A stretch of DNA of 64,000 bases, taken from the NCBI GenBank assembly GCA_963513935.1, contig OY740768.1, forward strand, positions 63,158,786-63,222,785, given 5' to 3'. Position 1 is the stretch's first letter. The number at the start of each line of letters is the position of its first letter. The stretch is from Aphrophora alni (Eukaryota > Arthropoda > Insecta > Hemiptera > Aphrophoridae). Shown in pieces: positions 25,161 to 38,539 of this stretch. Both the position numbers and the translations under genes were made by a program. The notes beneath the pieces were generated by a model. The model was not told the origin of the DNA. It searched no databases and worked only from the letters and a program-made list of their open reading frames with translations.

Positions 25161-27599
25161 TGAGATAAATATGGCTGGATAAATTTAAATTAAATTTTTT
25201 GCACTTTTTGGGAATAGAACTCCCTTACTTAATTGCGTTTAAAAGTAAGGTTTTTAGTGTCTTCCCACCAACAAGATAAATTCCATCACACACGAAATAA
25301 GGCAATATTGAAGCTTCAAAATATTTTAATTATGTAAAAAGTATCGCAACTAATGACAACCCTTGTAGGGTTATTATGCTGTAAAAAGAAGAAATAACAC
25401 TTTGGAAAATATAAAATATTTTAATCAATCCAGGGTCAGATTTATAAAAATTAAATAATAATAAAAATTTTTTTTTTTTTAAAGTTCCAAACAATTTACT
25501 AAATCCAACTTCCTTCAAGTTGTAAAACTTTCGTGTTAAAAATATTCGGTATTCAGCTGATACGCAATTGAAGAGAAAATTCTGGAGTTTTACAATTCTT
25601 AGTTTGGCAACCTCGTCTTTGGTATTGATATATAAAGATAGTTAGGCTGGAAAAATTATACGTTCTTGTGTGTTTCTTTCATGAAAACGAACCATTATAA
25701 ACGTGTTGAAAAGGCTACCTGAAATAATTAATTAACATCGTATTTAGCAATTACTTAAATCGAGCTTTTATTATAAATTTGACTAATACTCCAGAGAGGC
25801 GACTACAGGTGTTATTGTAGGTTTTTGTTATGTTTTAAAATTGATTTAGGTTTAGGAAACATCTTTGTTATCGGTATCGTAGAAAGACGTTTAGACATTT
25901 TGACAGATTAAAAACTACACACTATGAGATACTGTGTGTATATATATTTTAAAACCCGTTTCCACTTTAAACTTGTCTACCAATTTAAACGAATTGAAAA
26001 ACTGAACCTAAAAGTCTGAGGTAGATGGAAGCAAAATTTGGATCTCTAGACCGTTTACTCAACAATTATGTCAATTTATTTGGGTGTCAGTGAACTTGTA
26101 TTTTGGAGTCATAATATAATATGTAAAATATCTATATTACTACTTCGCTATAAGACGGCACTAAACATCATATAGTTTATTCTAATTGATGTTATCAATA
26201 ATAAAACGTACGAAATAATAGTACGTCAAATCACAAAACGACCTAAGGAAAATTATGTAGACATTTTTGCAAGTTTTGTGTACCGTTTTATATAAACTAA
26301 TTTTATGTTTTTATTTGCATTAAATTTATTTATTCTTATAAAATATAAAGTTATAAACAGTAACAGTTGTTAAATATCTGCAAAACAACATAATAATAAA
26401 TAATTCTTGTTATATTGTAATCCGAGCCGGTATAACTCAAAACTATTTTAGCGTTATGCTTTCCAAAATAGATTGACTGTCTCTTGACGAAACTTTGTAT
26501 TCACCGATGTCAACTTTTGAAAGTCTTCAAATAACTGGAACTGAGTGATTAGATCTGCTTCCGCCACTTCACAGATCATCTTTCAATAAACGTACTATAA
26601 CCGCTCCAGGTTTTAGGCTATAGACTAGTCATGATATATTATAGAGGACGTGCTTAATCATATCACATGTGTTCCTATCAGTATTGATGTTTACTTAAAC
26701 TGATACTGTAATTAGAACGGTAACAATTGACATTATCGTGATTCGATAGTTATGGTTACTCCTCGCACATTGTTCTGTTATACGCGATTTAATATTATTC
26801 ATAACTGGTTTGGGGAAGCAGGTAGAATACTTAAAAAGTAAAATTTGCTATTTCATAAAATAAGGTGATTATCAGATATGACGAACTTCGTAATTGTTTT
26901 ATCAATTCAGATACTCTATTATTCTCTTGGATTTGTTTGATTTCTGACTGGTAATTGTTCCTACTTATATTATAAGATGACGGCAAAAACATTTAACAAC
27001 AAATAAGAAACTCAATTGTGTCTAGATATAATAACAACGATGGTTGGACATTTACGAATATTAGATTTTATAAGAAGTTTATATTGAAAGGCTGACTAAC
27101 AAATTTGTTACTACTTCTTGACTACGTTCTGACAAAATTGTTTTGCAAAAAGTCTGTAGTCTGTCATAGTATACATATATAACTAATGCCTACTTTGAGG
27201 AAGTATACTATTGTACATGGATTCCATAATATTTTTTCCTAGATTAAATTCTTCATAGAGGACGATGTAGAATTAAATATTTGTTTTCCTAGACGGATTG
27301 TCGGAATATCCAATAACGCCTGTTAGAAAAAAACAGCAAGGGAATCAAAAATTACAATAATTTATAATAGCTGAGTGGAATGATTTCTGCGTTATTAATT
27401 TATTTGATTAGTCAATCATTTAGTTCTTGATTTCTACAAACGTTACCTATTCTGGTATGGACTGTATCCGATAGACTTAATGCAAAAATGTACCCTCTTT
27501 GAGATTCATAACTCTAAAAAAAATATTTTACTTTACAATAAAGAGAAATATTTATGAAGTATTATATTAATTAGATTTGCTTTTAAACCATACCTTATG

Positions 27600-27602
<3 letters not shown>

Positions 27603-27669
<67 letters not shown>
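27603..27669. repeat. (TA)n microsatellite
   Basis: About 33 TA units, immediately followed by the inverted/direct repeat cluster at 27694. Confidence 0.97.
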
Positions 27670-27671
<2 letters not shown>

Positions 27672-27693
27672 GAATACAAACATGATGAAATAT

Positions 27694-27871
27694 AAAATTG
27701 ATTTCTCCATTAAATATATTGACATTAAATGTTTCATTTTTTTCTTTAAAGACTAAACTAAATATTTAATGTCAATATATTTAATGGAGAAATCAATTTT
27801 ATATGATTTCTCCATTAAATATATTGACATTATTTGTTTCAGTTTTGTCTTTAAAGACTAAACTAAATATT
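27694..27871. repeat. Inverted and direct repeat cluster
   Basis: The word AAAATTGATTTCTCCATTAAATATATTGACATT occurs at 27694 (plus), in reverse complement at about 27764-27800, and again as a direct copy (from GATTTCTCC) at about 27805-27832. A second word, TTCTTTAAAGACTAAACTAAATATT or close variant, follows the first and third copies. The first two form a 37-bp-arm hairpin. The whole reads as a foldback unit plus a partial tandem copy. Identity between copies is high, so it is recent relative to its surroundings. Confidence 0.85.
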
Positions 27872-30149
27872 GAGTAAGAACTTATAAAGGAAACGTCATC
27901 TTTAAATGTTACAAAATTGGAAATTTTATACATATTAGGATCAACTATTTAAAACCTACTTTTTTATCCGTTGTGGGAATGAATATATTTCCAACCCATT
28001 TAAAATTACAGGAAAACAAAATTTAAAAAAACAGAAAATAATTTTAAATATAGATTATAAATATGAACATATTATTAAGTATAATTTATGCTTTTTATAT
28101 TAATAATTTCATCTTATATCGCGATTAATCAATCCTTGTATATTTCCTTCTTGTTCTAAAACAAAATATTATTTACATAATTAGTCTTTTTTTCAGGTTG
28201 TGATTGAAGAGATTTTACAGAACCGAGTAAAAACTATAAATAAGGTTTAATTTATAATTTATTTTGTCTATTTCCTACTTTAAAACATTTATAATTAATA
28301 CGGCTACAGATTTTAGTGACTACTTAAATAAATTACAGGAATAGCTTAATTTTTAATTTATATTTTTGTTTATGGAACATTACACTATATATTTCAGTAA
28401 GAAAACGAAAATTAAACATTGCTTGATTTTCTGGAACAAAACAGACATAGAATAAATAAAGGACGATATTTTTTGTTAGTGGATGTTTTAACAAAAGTGT
28501 GTCAAAGGGGAAATACAACCTAAATATTGAGCACAAGTAGCGGCCAGAAGAAAAATGTTTCTATGTGTACAAAGTGGAGACAGTCGTTTTTGGAAGCCGT
28601 CCAACCTCCATCGCTTTGATTATTTATGCAAAATGTGATTGTCGGTTGCGACGCAAGACTAACGAAAGCTAAACTCGATTATCTGAGGAATAATATATTA
28701 TAACTTGTTGTCAGCGTAACGTCGCGAATATTAGTAAGAAAGAACTATGCTTTCCAGAAATTAAATTATTGTTTCAATTTCTCTACAGTTCAATGTTTCA
28801 GAATCATGGTTTAAATATTTAAATTTCTTCTTATTTGGTTCATATGAATTAAGATGAGTTAATGCTGATTTAACTATAGCTGTTAACTATGTACGAAATG
28901 GACATTTATTTTGTGCAATTTCCGTCAATTCACAATTAATTAATAAGATTTTTTATTTTTAAAATATTTAAAACTGGGTTGAAATAATTGGTAAATGATT
29001 TGAAAATATTTGTTATCTTTGGATATACTCGTCCACTGATTTCAAATTAATAATGTCACACTTCTTATAGACTAGTAGAAAAGATATTTTTTTATTAAAA
29101 CTTTGATATTGATTTAACATTGCAATAACTATCATATTTTAATATCCAAAATAGTTGTTCTTAAAGATCTTATTGTCGCAAATATTTAAAATGTCTATAT
29201 ATTATTTTGTATCAAATAATCGTGACTGGAGGGATACTTAAATGCCTGTTTTTTAAAGTGTAATAGCTCTTTAAAAGGACGAACAAAATCATTTGTTTTT
29301 TGTTTTGTTTTTGTTTGTTTTTTTTTTTGCTCACGTATGTTCGTGTTAGTTATTTCTACAGGTTCACTAAAAGAATAACTATTTCTAAAAAAAAATGCTA
29401 CAAGTCTAAGATTGTTCTAGATACCTATAAAAAAATCGAGTAACTAATTTATTATTTAAATTGCTTCTAAATACATACAGAGTTTATTTTAATCATGTTT
29501 CAAGTACTGAGTATAGGCCTTAAAGTATGAAAGCACAGACAGTATGTTTAATGACCACTAAAATGTTTGTCTTTCCATTGACGGTTACATAAAACTTTAG
29601 TTTTATTAATTTGTCAAAGAAACCCGATTTAAGAAAAATAAATTCTCAGTTCGTGTAGTGTTCATAAAGTATAACAGTCCTTTCAAGTTCTGTTTAAAAA
29701 AAATTGTATGTCATATTAGAATACGAAGATAATATATATTTAATATATTTACATGTATGTATTACATATATTATTTAGTATATATTACATCTATTACTAA
29801 TAGTTATTTTGTTTAAAGCTAATGATTTCTAAGTGATAATTGACACTTATGAATACAGTAAAAGCTATAACAAAGTTCTGTTCCTACCTCTATAATTAAA
29901 ATTATATTTTGACTAGTAAATTTATAATTACTTGTAAATATTTTTTCCACTATATACTAATAACGAAATCAAAAATGTACCGAACTATTTCAAAAATTAA
30001 ATTCTGTAATTATTTTGTATTAATCATTTCTTAAAATCAAGAAAATGTATAATGTTGGTTATTATTTGTACACAAATTTCTCAATAACGTTCTAAAGGAA
30101 AAAGTTGAAATTAGGTCGGATAACGTAATGAAAATTGGCGTTTTGACAA

Positions 30150-30700
30150 AACAATACGATGTGGGGTGAAACAGAAAAACAACAACCTAACATCCATAAA
30201 GAATGTAAAAAAATAACATGGCGGAGCTTGAAAGGGAAGACACAATGTAAAACAGAAGCAAGGTTTGAAGACTGAATAATTGACTGCGACCATTGGAAGA
30301 ATTCGCGACAGCTGTTGTGTGCTTGGCGGTGGCTAGAAATAGCGTCGGTGTTAGGCAATGCAGGGAGCAGGTGGGCGGCCGTTAGTCGTCTCGACGGCAG
30401 CGCCGCGACTCCACAGTGCGTGTCATCCAAAAGTGTTTTTAAAATTACGTAACCTCCTGTGATTTCATGAATTTTAATTAGTATCTTTCTAATTTAGTGA
30501 ATTTTTGTGTGCATGTGTGTAAAGTGTAGTTTGCGTTAGTTTTAAATAATTGCACAGCAATTCTGTTTTAAATTGTGATTTTACTAGTGTTAATACTGTG
30601 TTTAACTGGTACAGTTGTGATTTTGAATGAGTGCTAGTTAAAATATTTCAATAAATCTTGCTCAATACTGATACAATCAGACGAAAGTTGTACTATGAAT
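30150..30700 (+). promoter_or_regulatory. Candidate CpG-rich promoter and 5' leader
   Basis: The AT-rich background gives way to a pocket rich in CpG and GC words (GGGCGGCCG, CTCGACGGCAGCGCCGCG) centred on 30360-30420, then a long TG-rich leader. No TATA box stands out. An initiator-like CCACAGTGCG lies at about 30411, but I cannot place a start site to the base. Together with the ATG and splice donor at 30916-30936, this is the most promoter-like place in the window. It could instead be an unrelated GC-rich insertion. Confidence 0.45.
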
Positions 30701-30915
30701 AATGTACATTTATTTTCTGTGCGTGAGGTGTTTGTGGTTGCGCAAATTACCAGGCGGCAATCGCTATAACAAGATTTCGACGGAAAACACTGTTAAAATA
30801 CCGCACATTAAGCGGACAACAATGAGGATTAAGTATTCAGACAAGGAGAAGGGGGGCGAGGGGCGTGTCGTATGTGACGTTTAGGATTACAAGCTTCGCT
30901 CTAACCTCACGCAAA
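30700..30915 (+). other. Candidate 5' UTR with upstream ORF
   Basis: Continues the leader with several upstream ATGs. One opens a 60-codon frame (30702-30884) that closes 31 nt before the candidate start at 30916. Its residues 19-60 are polar and basic with no recognisable domain. If the transcript is real, this upstream frame would tend to reduce initiation at the downstream ATG. Alternatively the 60-codon frame could itself be a short coding product. Confidence 0.3.
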
Positions 30916-30930
30916 ATGTTGAGTTGGTTT
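30916..30930 (+). CDS. Candidate first coding exon (5 codons)
   Basis: CGCAAAATG gives A at -3. The frame reads MLSWF and then meets GTGAGT, a strong donor, at 30931-30936, leaving phase 0. The exon at 56812 also starts in phase 0, so the two could be spliced directly across a 25.9-kb intron. Other exons could lie between them. Product unknown. Such a short coding segment could easily be coincidence; the evidence is the combination of CpG-rich leader, start context, donor and matching phase. Confidence 0.3.
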
Positions 30931-31633
30931 GTGAGTATCTCTCATGCATATAGCTCTTTTATATTTACAACTTGAAATAAGTTATCAGATTTATTAAATA
31001 GTAGATATTTACAATGATTATGTTTCATATGCGTTATTATTAATTTCAAAATAAAATAAATATACTGAGTTTTAGTTTATTTTTATAACAGAACGTTGCG
31101 TTTATTATAAGAGTGTATTAGCAACTGAAAGAAAAAAAGGTTGCGTTAAACATGTAAGTCAATGTTCTTTATATGTAGGGTCAAATAAAACGAAAAGAAA
31201 ACAGTAACTTCCTCCTACACAATGTTTGAATTACTTTTTAAAAACTTGTTAATGTTTGAATTTCATCTTTTTAATCAATAACACGTTTCGTGTTAACAGC
31301 TTGCAACAGCTTTTATTAACCCTTCTTGATAAATCAATTTCAGTTTATATTTTACAATAAAAGATATATTGGAACATAAAATTCTGAAATATCCCTATAT
31401 TAAATCGATTGTATATAAATATAGATTTTGTTGTGATAAGCAAATTGTGTCACTGTCTCTCTCTCTCTAAGAACTGATGAATTAGTGATTACGTCTGAAA
31501 AATATGCGAATTAATAAAATATTATCCCTTTTTGCTAATTTATATAACTCTTAGTCATTCATTGGTAGACATTTAACGTCAGAATCGTTGTGAAAGTTTT
31601 ATATTATTGAACGAATTTTATAATTATATAATA

Positions 31634-31686
31634 CTACACTATATATAGAACGTATACTATAATATACACTATATATAGAACGTATT
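31634..31686. repeat. Short tandem repeat, about 29-bp period
   Basis: TACACTATATATAGAACGTAT occurs twice in tandem, nearly identical. Confidence 0.85.
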
Positions 31687-32000
31687 GTAAGAAATATATT
31701 TTGAGACGTTTGTAAATGTATAATTTTGAGTCCAATACAAACGACAGTAGTCTGTCTATCTAGATATTTATGAATACTGATATCTCAGACACCACTAAAT
31801 ACAGAGAAATAAATTTTGTTCAAAATTAGCGAATAAATATGTGAATGTAAAATAAAGTTGTCTTAACAAATGCCGTACTTATATGTTCTAAATTATCAAA
31901 GCACATTAGTCTACTTTTAAAAATTTGTACAAACAAAAATTAACTAATGAATTCATTTTCAGTATCCAGGTCACTATTGAATAAGCCAAAATTTCTCACC

Positions 32001-32302
32001 TTATTTTGTTTGGTCCATTACTTGACGTCTTTTTCTTTTTGATTTGACGCGTTACGGGACTTCTATCCTTTCATCGGAAATCTTATTTCCTCATCTAAGG
32101 TCGTAAATACATTAAAATAAATTGAACAAAACAAAATACAAACACCTTGGTGGACATTTTATAGGTGGTAACCATTTGGTTACCGTATTTTAATGTAGTG
32201 ACGACTCCAGATGAGGAAATACGATTTCTGATGATGGGGTAAAGTCCCGAAACCCGTCAAATCAAAAATAAAAATAGGTCGCTTGACAGAACAAACAAAA
32301 TA
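32001..32302. mobile_element. Foldback element 1 (MITE-like)
   Basis: Arms at 32001-32119 and 32186-32302 are inverted copies with scattered mismatches. Matching blocks from outside inward are TTATTTTGTTTG, TTTGATTTGACG, CGGGACTT, AATCTTATTTCCTCATCT (AATCGTATTTCCTCATCT in the other arm) and ACATTAAAATA. The 66-nt centre contains a perfect small palindrome GGTAACCA-TTT-GGTTACC variant. No ORF is present. The right arm carries the ribozyme-like motif at 32228-32258, and the left arm a mutated mirror copy. Confidence 0.85.
32228..32258 (+). ncRNA. Hammerhead-like motif, foldback 1 right arm
   Basis: CTGATGA, then T, then GGGG-TAAAG-TCCC able to form a 4-bp stem, then GAAACCCG. The order CTGANGA - stem - GAAA is that of the hammerhead catalytic core (C3-A9, stem II, G12-A15). 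It departs from the canonical form by the T between A9 and stem II. The mutated minus-strand counterpart lies at 32046-32077 (CCGATGA ... CGTAACGCG). A cleavage triplet and stems I/III were not established, so activity is unproven. Confidence 0.35.
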
Positions 32303-33892
32303 ATCTTTGTCTTAATAACTAACTCTGAATAAATATTGGTTACAATATCTCAAAAACATTCATCGGGAATTAACAGTAAAACAAAATAAACAAGCAACAT
32401 TTCCATTAACCAGCAACTAATACCAGTAATACTATTCTTATAGTCGTTTTAAAAATACACAAGAATGAAACTTGATGCTCTCATTGAAAACACATTTCAA
32501 AAATAAAACACAAATTGCAATGCTTAATTTTTACATTAATAAGTTTTGTTCTTTCTATCTGTAATTACGAGTTAGAATTTCTATGCAATGTTTAATTAGC
32601 AGTTTTTTAAAATTAAAAATAAAAGAAGACTTATAACTTGCAGGTCAAATATTAATTTTTAATTGCACAAACTTTTAAGGTTTTGTTTATTATTAAAGAG
32701 ATTGTTTTATAAGTATGTGATTCATAAATTTGTCAAAATATTTTCAGTTTTTATTTGGTCGCATAGTTTCATCATTAAAAATTTGTTTATATAATTAATA
32801 TCTTGTGTTTTGAATTTTAACATAACTACATTTTGAAAAATAACCATTATATTATAAATACAAAATATATAATTAAGCTGACGCATGTAAAAATTATAAA
32901 TTAAAAATAGACATTTTTACTATAATGCATTAGTCAGATTTATCAGATTGAATGACTTCTTTTCATGTTTTATTTAGGAGAAAGTTTTAAAATATTATTA
33001 TTTTTGTTTTAATGTTATTGTCTAAATTTGTGTTTAATGAACTATTGTCTCAATACATTCAATTAACGTATAAAATATAGGTAATTTTTTTTTTTTAACT
33101 GTTATCTCCAGTTCATTAAATTCTATTTTGAAGAAATGAAATGCTTTTAGAATCAGAAATATGATTATGCAAATCTACATGAAACACTGTATTATTAGAC
33201 AAATTTCCCTCAAATTTCAATGTATTTAAAAGCTTCAATGTTGAGCCTTAGTCTTTTATTTTATATAACTTTTAGTCCAATTCATACCGTATCATATCCA
33301 GTAACTTATTTAACCAGTGTACTGCAACTTGTTTGTCTATACATTTATTTATTGTAAGAAGGTTACTTTTAGACTTCTGCTTTCAAAGGTATTATTTTTT
33401 TAATTTCGTATTTCTTTTTTACTTTTAAATAAATCAGGAAACTTATATTAACAATATATACAAAACACAAATTTATACACGCATTTGATTCAATTTATTT
33501 ATTATTTTACTTTAATCCTATTTTTTGAGTACCAAAATGCTATTTAATTGTCACAATCTGTAGACAGTGTAGACAATGACCATAATTTCTAAATACAAAA
33601 TTTATAACTTTTTGCTTCACCCTCGTCGTAAAAATATCAAACAAAATTATAGACATCCGTATTATACCCACTACCCAAACAAATTTATGATATTCCATAA
33701 GATCTTGACAGAATATTTTATTATATACTCCCTAAATTTATATTATTTGCTTACAAACTAAAAAAAAATCAAAAGGTCATGTTTTGAAATTATTTATTTA
33801 AATGTTTGTTCAAAATTATAAACAACTAACTGATTATATTTTTTACGAAATATACTTTTTGTGTAACATTCTACATTAGCCTATTATACTTT

Positions 33893-33895
<3 letters not shown>

Positions 33896-33934
<39 letters not shown>
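33896..33934. repeat. (CA)n microsatellite
   Basis: About 19 uninterrupted CA units, followed by a CA-biased stretch of about 50 bp. Confidence 0.97.
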
Positions 33935-33937
<3 letters not shown>

Positions 33938-34051
33938 CTACACTCACGCACAAACACAAATACCAACACAAAGACACATTAGCACAGTCATATCTTAAGA
34001 CGGATATCGGAAACTACCACCGCCATATTCCTTGTACCCAAAAATATATAT

Positions 34052-34312
34052 TTAATCGGTAACATATTCCCACTTGTTACTTTCATCACTGTGTTTCACG
34101 TACCCGAAAACATATAATTTGATACCCAATACTGCTTTATGTAAATTTTGGGCCCACTGGAAGTCTAATCGGAAGTAAACTGTTTCGTTCTCATTTAATG
34201 TACAATGGTAAAAGGCAGAGGGACAGTAAGATATTTCTTCGCTAGTTAGAACGATAAGACACATTTTACTGGCGTCACACATGAACCTTTGTCGGACCAC
34301 GAAGAGGTATCA
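34052..34312 (-). other. Coding-like open frame, unknown
   Basis: A minus-strand frame open from just after a stop at about 34312 down to TAA at 34052-34054. It has a balanced amino-acid composition and regular-looking protein segments (for example FYHCTLNENETVYF, GIKLYVFGYVKHSDES), unlike AT-driven frames nearby. The plus strand is broken by stops. I do not recognise the family. It may be the last exon of a minus-strand gene or a fragment of an inserted mobile or viral gene. No acceptor site at its 5' side is convincing, and the first in-frame Met is about 4 codons in. Confidence 0.25.
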
Positions 34313-34416
34313 GCTTTAACGTAAAAACATTTTTTAACAGCGAAAACGTGAAAACGCCGTAGTATTTTGCAGGAGAGAAGCTAAACAGGTTATAAGGTCG
34401 GAAAAGACAACTCTAG

Positions 34417-34680
34417 TACGCTGTGACCAACGGCAAAACTATAAGCAATATAAGTATTTAAGCGGTGGAATTGCAAGTTATGTGAAAATCGTATAAAGTA
34501 ATTAACAATAAAAAACAGGTGGCACACTCTGGTAGTCATCAAAGGCACTATAAGTTAAATAAATATAATACTTTATATTAACAAATGTTGTATGCTCTGG
34601 TGGCCAAGGGCAGTACTACAAGTTATATGAAAATATAATACACTATATTATTAGTCTAAAACAGTAGTGCGCTCCAACAT
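34417..34680. repeat. Degenerate tandem repeat, about 70-105 bp
   Basis: Variants of (T/C)GCTCTGGTGGCCAA-GGCA-TACTAYAAGTTATATGAAAATATAATAC-TATATTA recur from 34417, 34521, 34591 and 34667, with the last copy partial. Spacing is irregular through indels. Old minisatellite-like sequence, non-coding. Confidence 0.7.
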
Positions 34681-35869
34681 GATGTTACGGTTAAATTTGA
34701 TTACACTGATATTAGTGATACACTTTTGCTAATGTGTACCAATCTCTACTTATGCTATGCCATACTACGTGTGTTTTTTTCGGTTTCTTAACTAAGATAA
34801 TATGTTAATTGTTGTTAATATTTTAATTGGCTTTTATTAAATATATTATAATAAACTATTTCAGCTCTAAATTACCATATTCTGTAAAAGTATATAAGAG
34901 GCCTCTATTTTAGTTATCTTTTTTTATTTTACCTCACAAAAGTTTATGGAAATGTATTTTAAGCTTTATAAGGATATTATAGTTTCAATAGTTCTATTTA
35001 TATTGAGCTGTAGGAAAAAAATAACAAGGGTTTTTTTACAATTCCTATATAACTAATATTAATTAATATATAAAATTATATTCCTACATCCGATCACGCA
35101 ACCGAAAAAGAAGTAACCAAATGTATATTTCTTTCTGTATATTAATTTAAAAAAAGAAAGGAATTAACAGATATTTACCTAGACCTAATATTATTTATAT
35201 ATTAATAGATAAAGGAATTTAATTTGAAATAACTTTAGCCTTTGATTGAAGAGTAGAAGTTGACCCAACATAAAATTAATTATGTTCTCTTCTACGTTGT
35301 TGTTTTTGCCGAGACTCGAGTTGAAGAGGTCAATAGTTCTATCTCAAATAAACGCTGCTCAAGACTTCCAGGATCATCGGTTCAAGTTCCAATTTCCACA
35401 TCTCGATAGTTCAGAGGATTCAACCAATGTCCAAATAAACACTTACACAATATTGCCTAATTTTGTATAAAGTTTAATGTAACTGAAACGTTCAATTAAT
35501 TAGAGTGTTTTGTATTTATTTTAACCCGATAATACAATACTTTGACTATCGTTATTAATGAAGAGGATTTGTATTCAGAATTACTAAAATTACTAATTTT
35601 CTTATCATTATAGCTTTTAATATTTATTTATGATCATTGATTTATTTTTGTGAGAATTATTGTTTTAAAATAATTTTGTATACCGTAGTATATTTAAAAT
35701 ATAATAAATTCAATTTAAAAAAAAAAATATATGCAAAAAAAGAAAAGAAAAATACTATTGAAAATAAATCGAAAACGATTGATATTATTATCATGAATAA
35801 AGTGTAAATAGTAGTATATTGCTCAATCAAACTAAAAACGTTAATCTAAGTTACTTATTCTGTAACATA

Positions 35870-35910
35870 TGTTACGCGTTTCAGAACGTATGTTTTATCT
35901 TCAGACTCGC
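35870..35910 (-). ncRNA. Hammerhead-like motif with palindrome
   Basis: The minus strand reads CTGAAGA, T, a weak AAAAC/GTTCT stem-loop, then GAAACGCG at 35874-35904, followed by GTAACATATGTTAC, a perfect 14-bp palindrome. It has the same core order and the same extra T as the motifs in the other foldback elements. No surrounding inverted repeat was found here, so it may be a solo remnant. Confidence 0.35.
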
Positions 35911-36044
35911 TCCAGAGAGGTCGTTAAAACATTAAAACGCTACAAAACATACACATCACATACAATAAACATACAACACTTAAGACCCGTCGTTTTTGAA
36001 CCGTTGGTGTACACCTGTCGTGCATTTGAATGTTATTCATAAAA

Positions 36045-36097
36045 TACACACACACACACTCTCTCTCTCTCTTTCTCTCTCTCTCCCTCCCTCTCCA
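36045..36097. repeat. Compound (AC)n(CT)n tract
   Basis: A short AC run passes directly into an interrupted CT run. Confidence 0.92.
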
Positions 36098-37545
36098 CAG
36101 CTAAGATAATTTTGATTGAATAATTATAAAATTAATTTCCTTTATAAAATCTGTAATTAATTTCTAAATCTATAATAATTATTAAGTTTAAATTGAGTGA
36201 TTTTATAATATATTTTCTCTTAAATTAAGGTTATATTTTTAGTGTCAGTTATTAATATGATCTATTATTAGAAATAAAACAGTTAGGTTTTTGTGTGAAA
36301 ACGTATTACATCAAATTATGTTTTACTATATATAACACAATTCAAAAGTAAAACATATTTAACTCCGCTTTAACAAACATTTCTTATATTTAATTATAAC
36401 AATAATCTCGTCTAGAAGAGAAGTAAATAAATTTATTTGTAATTTGCAAATTATTTGCAGGTATTGAAATTTATACTTATTAAGGACCGGCTTTGTAATG
36501 GTTAAACAAAGTTTGAAAATAGTCTTTATTTAATTAAAAGTGTTAAAGGAAAAAATAACCTGTTTTTTTTATCACAATATAGAAAGTTAAAAGATGTAAG
36601 ACTTATTTTTTGTTTAAATATTTGTAAAAAACATTAATACTTAAAACTTACGATACTAATACACTTGAAAATTTCTAGGCAGAGGGAAAGATAAAAAGAT
36701 AAAATTTAATTTAATTGATAAGTAAACCGTATTTTACATATTCACAATGCGTTTTAAAGTATTATATGTTTTTTATTGATTTTCATACTTAAACACTTTT
36801 TGTCATCTCGTTTAATGAAATACACGTTTCTTGTAAAATCTTGAATATCTCAAGGTATACATGGTTTAACAATGAACTGCACATGGCTAATCAAATCTTT
36901 GGCTATTAAGATAGCAGAGGAATGTTTCAACGTGGTTATATCGGGCCTAGTAAACAGGAAAACGTGTTTAATTTAGTTGCAGGCAACGTGCGAAAATGGC
37001 GATTTATTCTGAGAAGTACCACTCAATCACTTCGCCTTTACACACGACCGTTCTAAATCCTTAAAAAGTAGCATTGTCTTGGCTATAGTCTCGAAATTAA
37101 TCTCTTTCTTGCAAATAAATTGTCACGCTGACGTAGATCAATTCTTATTTCAAGGAAGACATAATTTGTTTGTATTATTTCCATTTATAGTATGTAATTA
37201 AAATTCCTATTTAACTATTAGTGAAGTTTTAAGATGAACTAACGAAATTTAAATATGTGTCTCTTTTACTTATTTAGCCAGAATGATACATTAAATGTTT
37301 CATTCTTTTTTTAAACTTATAACACAAAATAATTTTATTTTGCATATCACAATTTTTCAAACTTATTTTAAAAGTCTATATGTAATATAGAGCATGTTAT
37401 GTGGTGACCTAAAAAATCGTTATCTAAGTACATATAAGCAGAAAAATATGTATATCTGGAATTATTTGTTTATTGGTCAATATGAATTTTTCTGCAGCCC
37501 AAATCAGTTGACCGATTTTGATCATATTTAATCTGTATGTATGTA

Positions 37546-37548
<3 letters not shown>

Positions 37549-37616
<68 letters not shown>
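37549..37616. repeat. (TA)n microsatellite
   Basis: About 34 TA units. A frame reading Ile-Tyr repeats across it is an artefact. Confidence 0.97.
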
Positions 37617-37619
<3 letters not shown>

Positions 37620-38539
37620 GGCACATAATTTTAGTCGGACCTTATTGTCTATTCACAATAAAATCATTATTCATTCATGGAAGGTGAGGATATTTATGAT
37701 ATTTTCTTTTTCTTGTGTTATGATTTTCTAAATCTATTTAGCATTTCCAAATTGAAAAATAAATATAATTAAAATTACAAAAAATGTTCTTATATGTAAA
37801 ATGTTCACAATTATATAATGAAAGTTGGAATTCCTTATAGAATCTATAGAAGATGTTTTTATTTCAGATTATTTTAAATTTTAAAGATTTAAGTTACGTG
37901 GTTTTAACCCTTAAAATAATCAAGTATGATACATTATCTTTGTAAAATATTCAAAATAATTTTATAATATTAAACATTCTATTAAATATCCAATAATAAA
38001 AAATTATTAGGTGTAACGTTAAATCGATTTAGGTAGAGGTAATAATTATATATAAATAAATATAAATTTGTGTAAAAATACATCCTTTATTGTTCATAAT
38101 AGTTTTTCCTAAGGGGTCCGGGATGACTATTTTGCTAAATAAATATTTTTCTAAATTTTTAATCAACGCTTCATTCTGATTAATTTGACACCAATTTTTT
38201 TATGGTTTGAAGAGTAGAATATGAATAATAAGTATTTTTGTTGTCATGTCTAGCTTTAGCCTTCTTCTTAGTCCATGACGCTTCTAGTCTGGTACTCTGA
38301 TAAATGTGAATTGAACATCCTATATTGTATTATTTTATTGAAGTAAGTATTTATGGTATATGTTAGTACTAAAAATGCACTAAGTAGCTGAAGCAACAAG
38401 TTATTAAAAAATCATAATGTGTTGCCTTAAAAATTGTTTTCTCCTGTGTTTGTGAATTGTGTTGTGAAGTGGGTTGTGGTTATTTATTTATTTTTTTACA
38501 TATTGTTATCAATATATTTTACAATTTAAATATGTAAAT

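Larger units (their letters stand above)
24020..30090. other. AT-rich spacer without recognisable genes
   Basis: No coding-like frame or RNA gene was seen apart from the repeats listed separately at 25.1 and 27.6-27.9 kb. A GA-rich, irregular purine stretch lies at about 24725-24800. A CpG-containing pocket at about 28540-28690 has no ORF or motif that I can support. Confidence 0.5.

Noticed and set aside
30092..30430. 112-codon minus-strand frame in the CpG-rich pocket
   Set aside because: It is most simply a shadow of GC-rich promoter and leader sequence, where stop codons are rare. It has no domain or conserved-looking pattern.
37537..37731. Frame with an Ile-Tyr repeat
   Set aside because: This is translation of the (TA)n microsatellite; the remainder is AT-driven. 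The same applies to the frames at 59623-59934.
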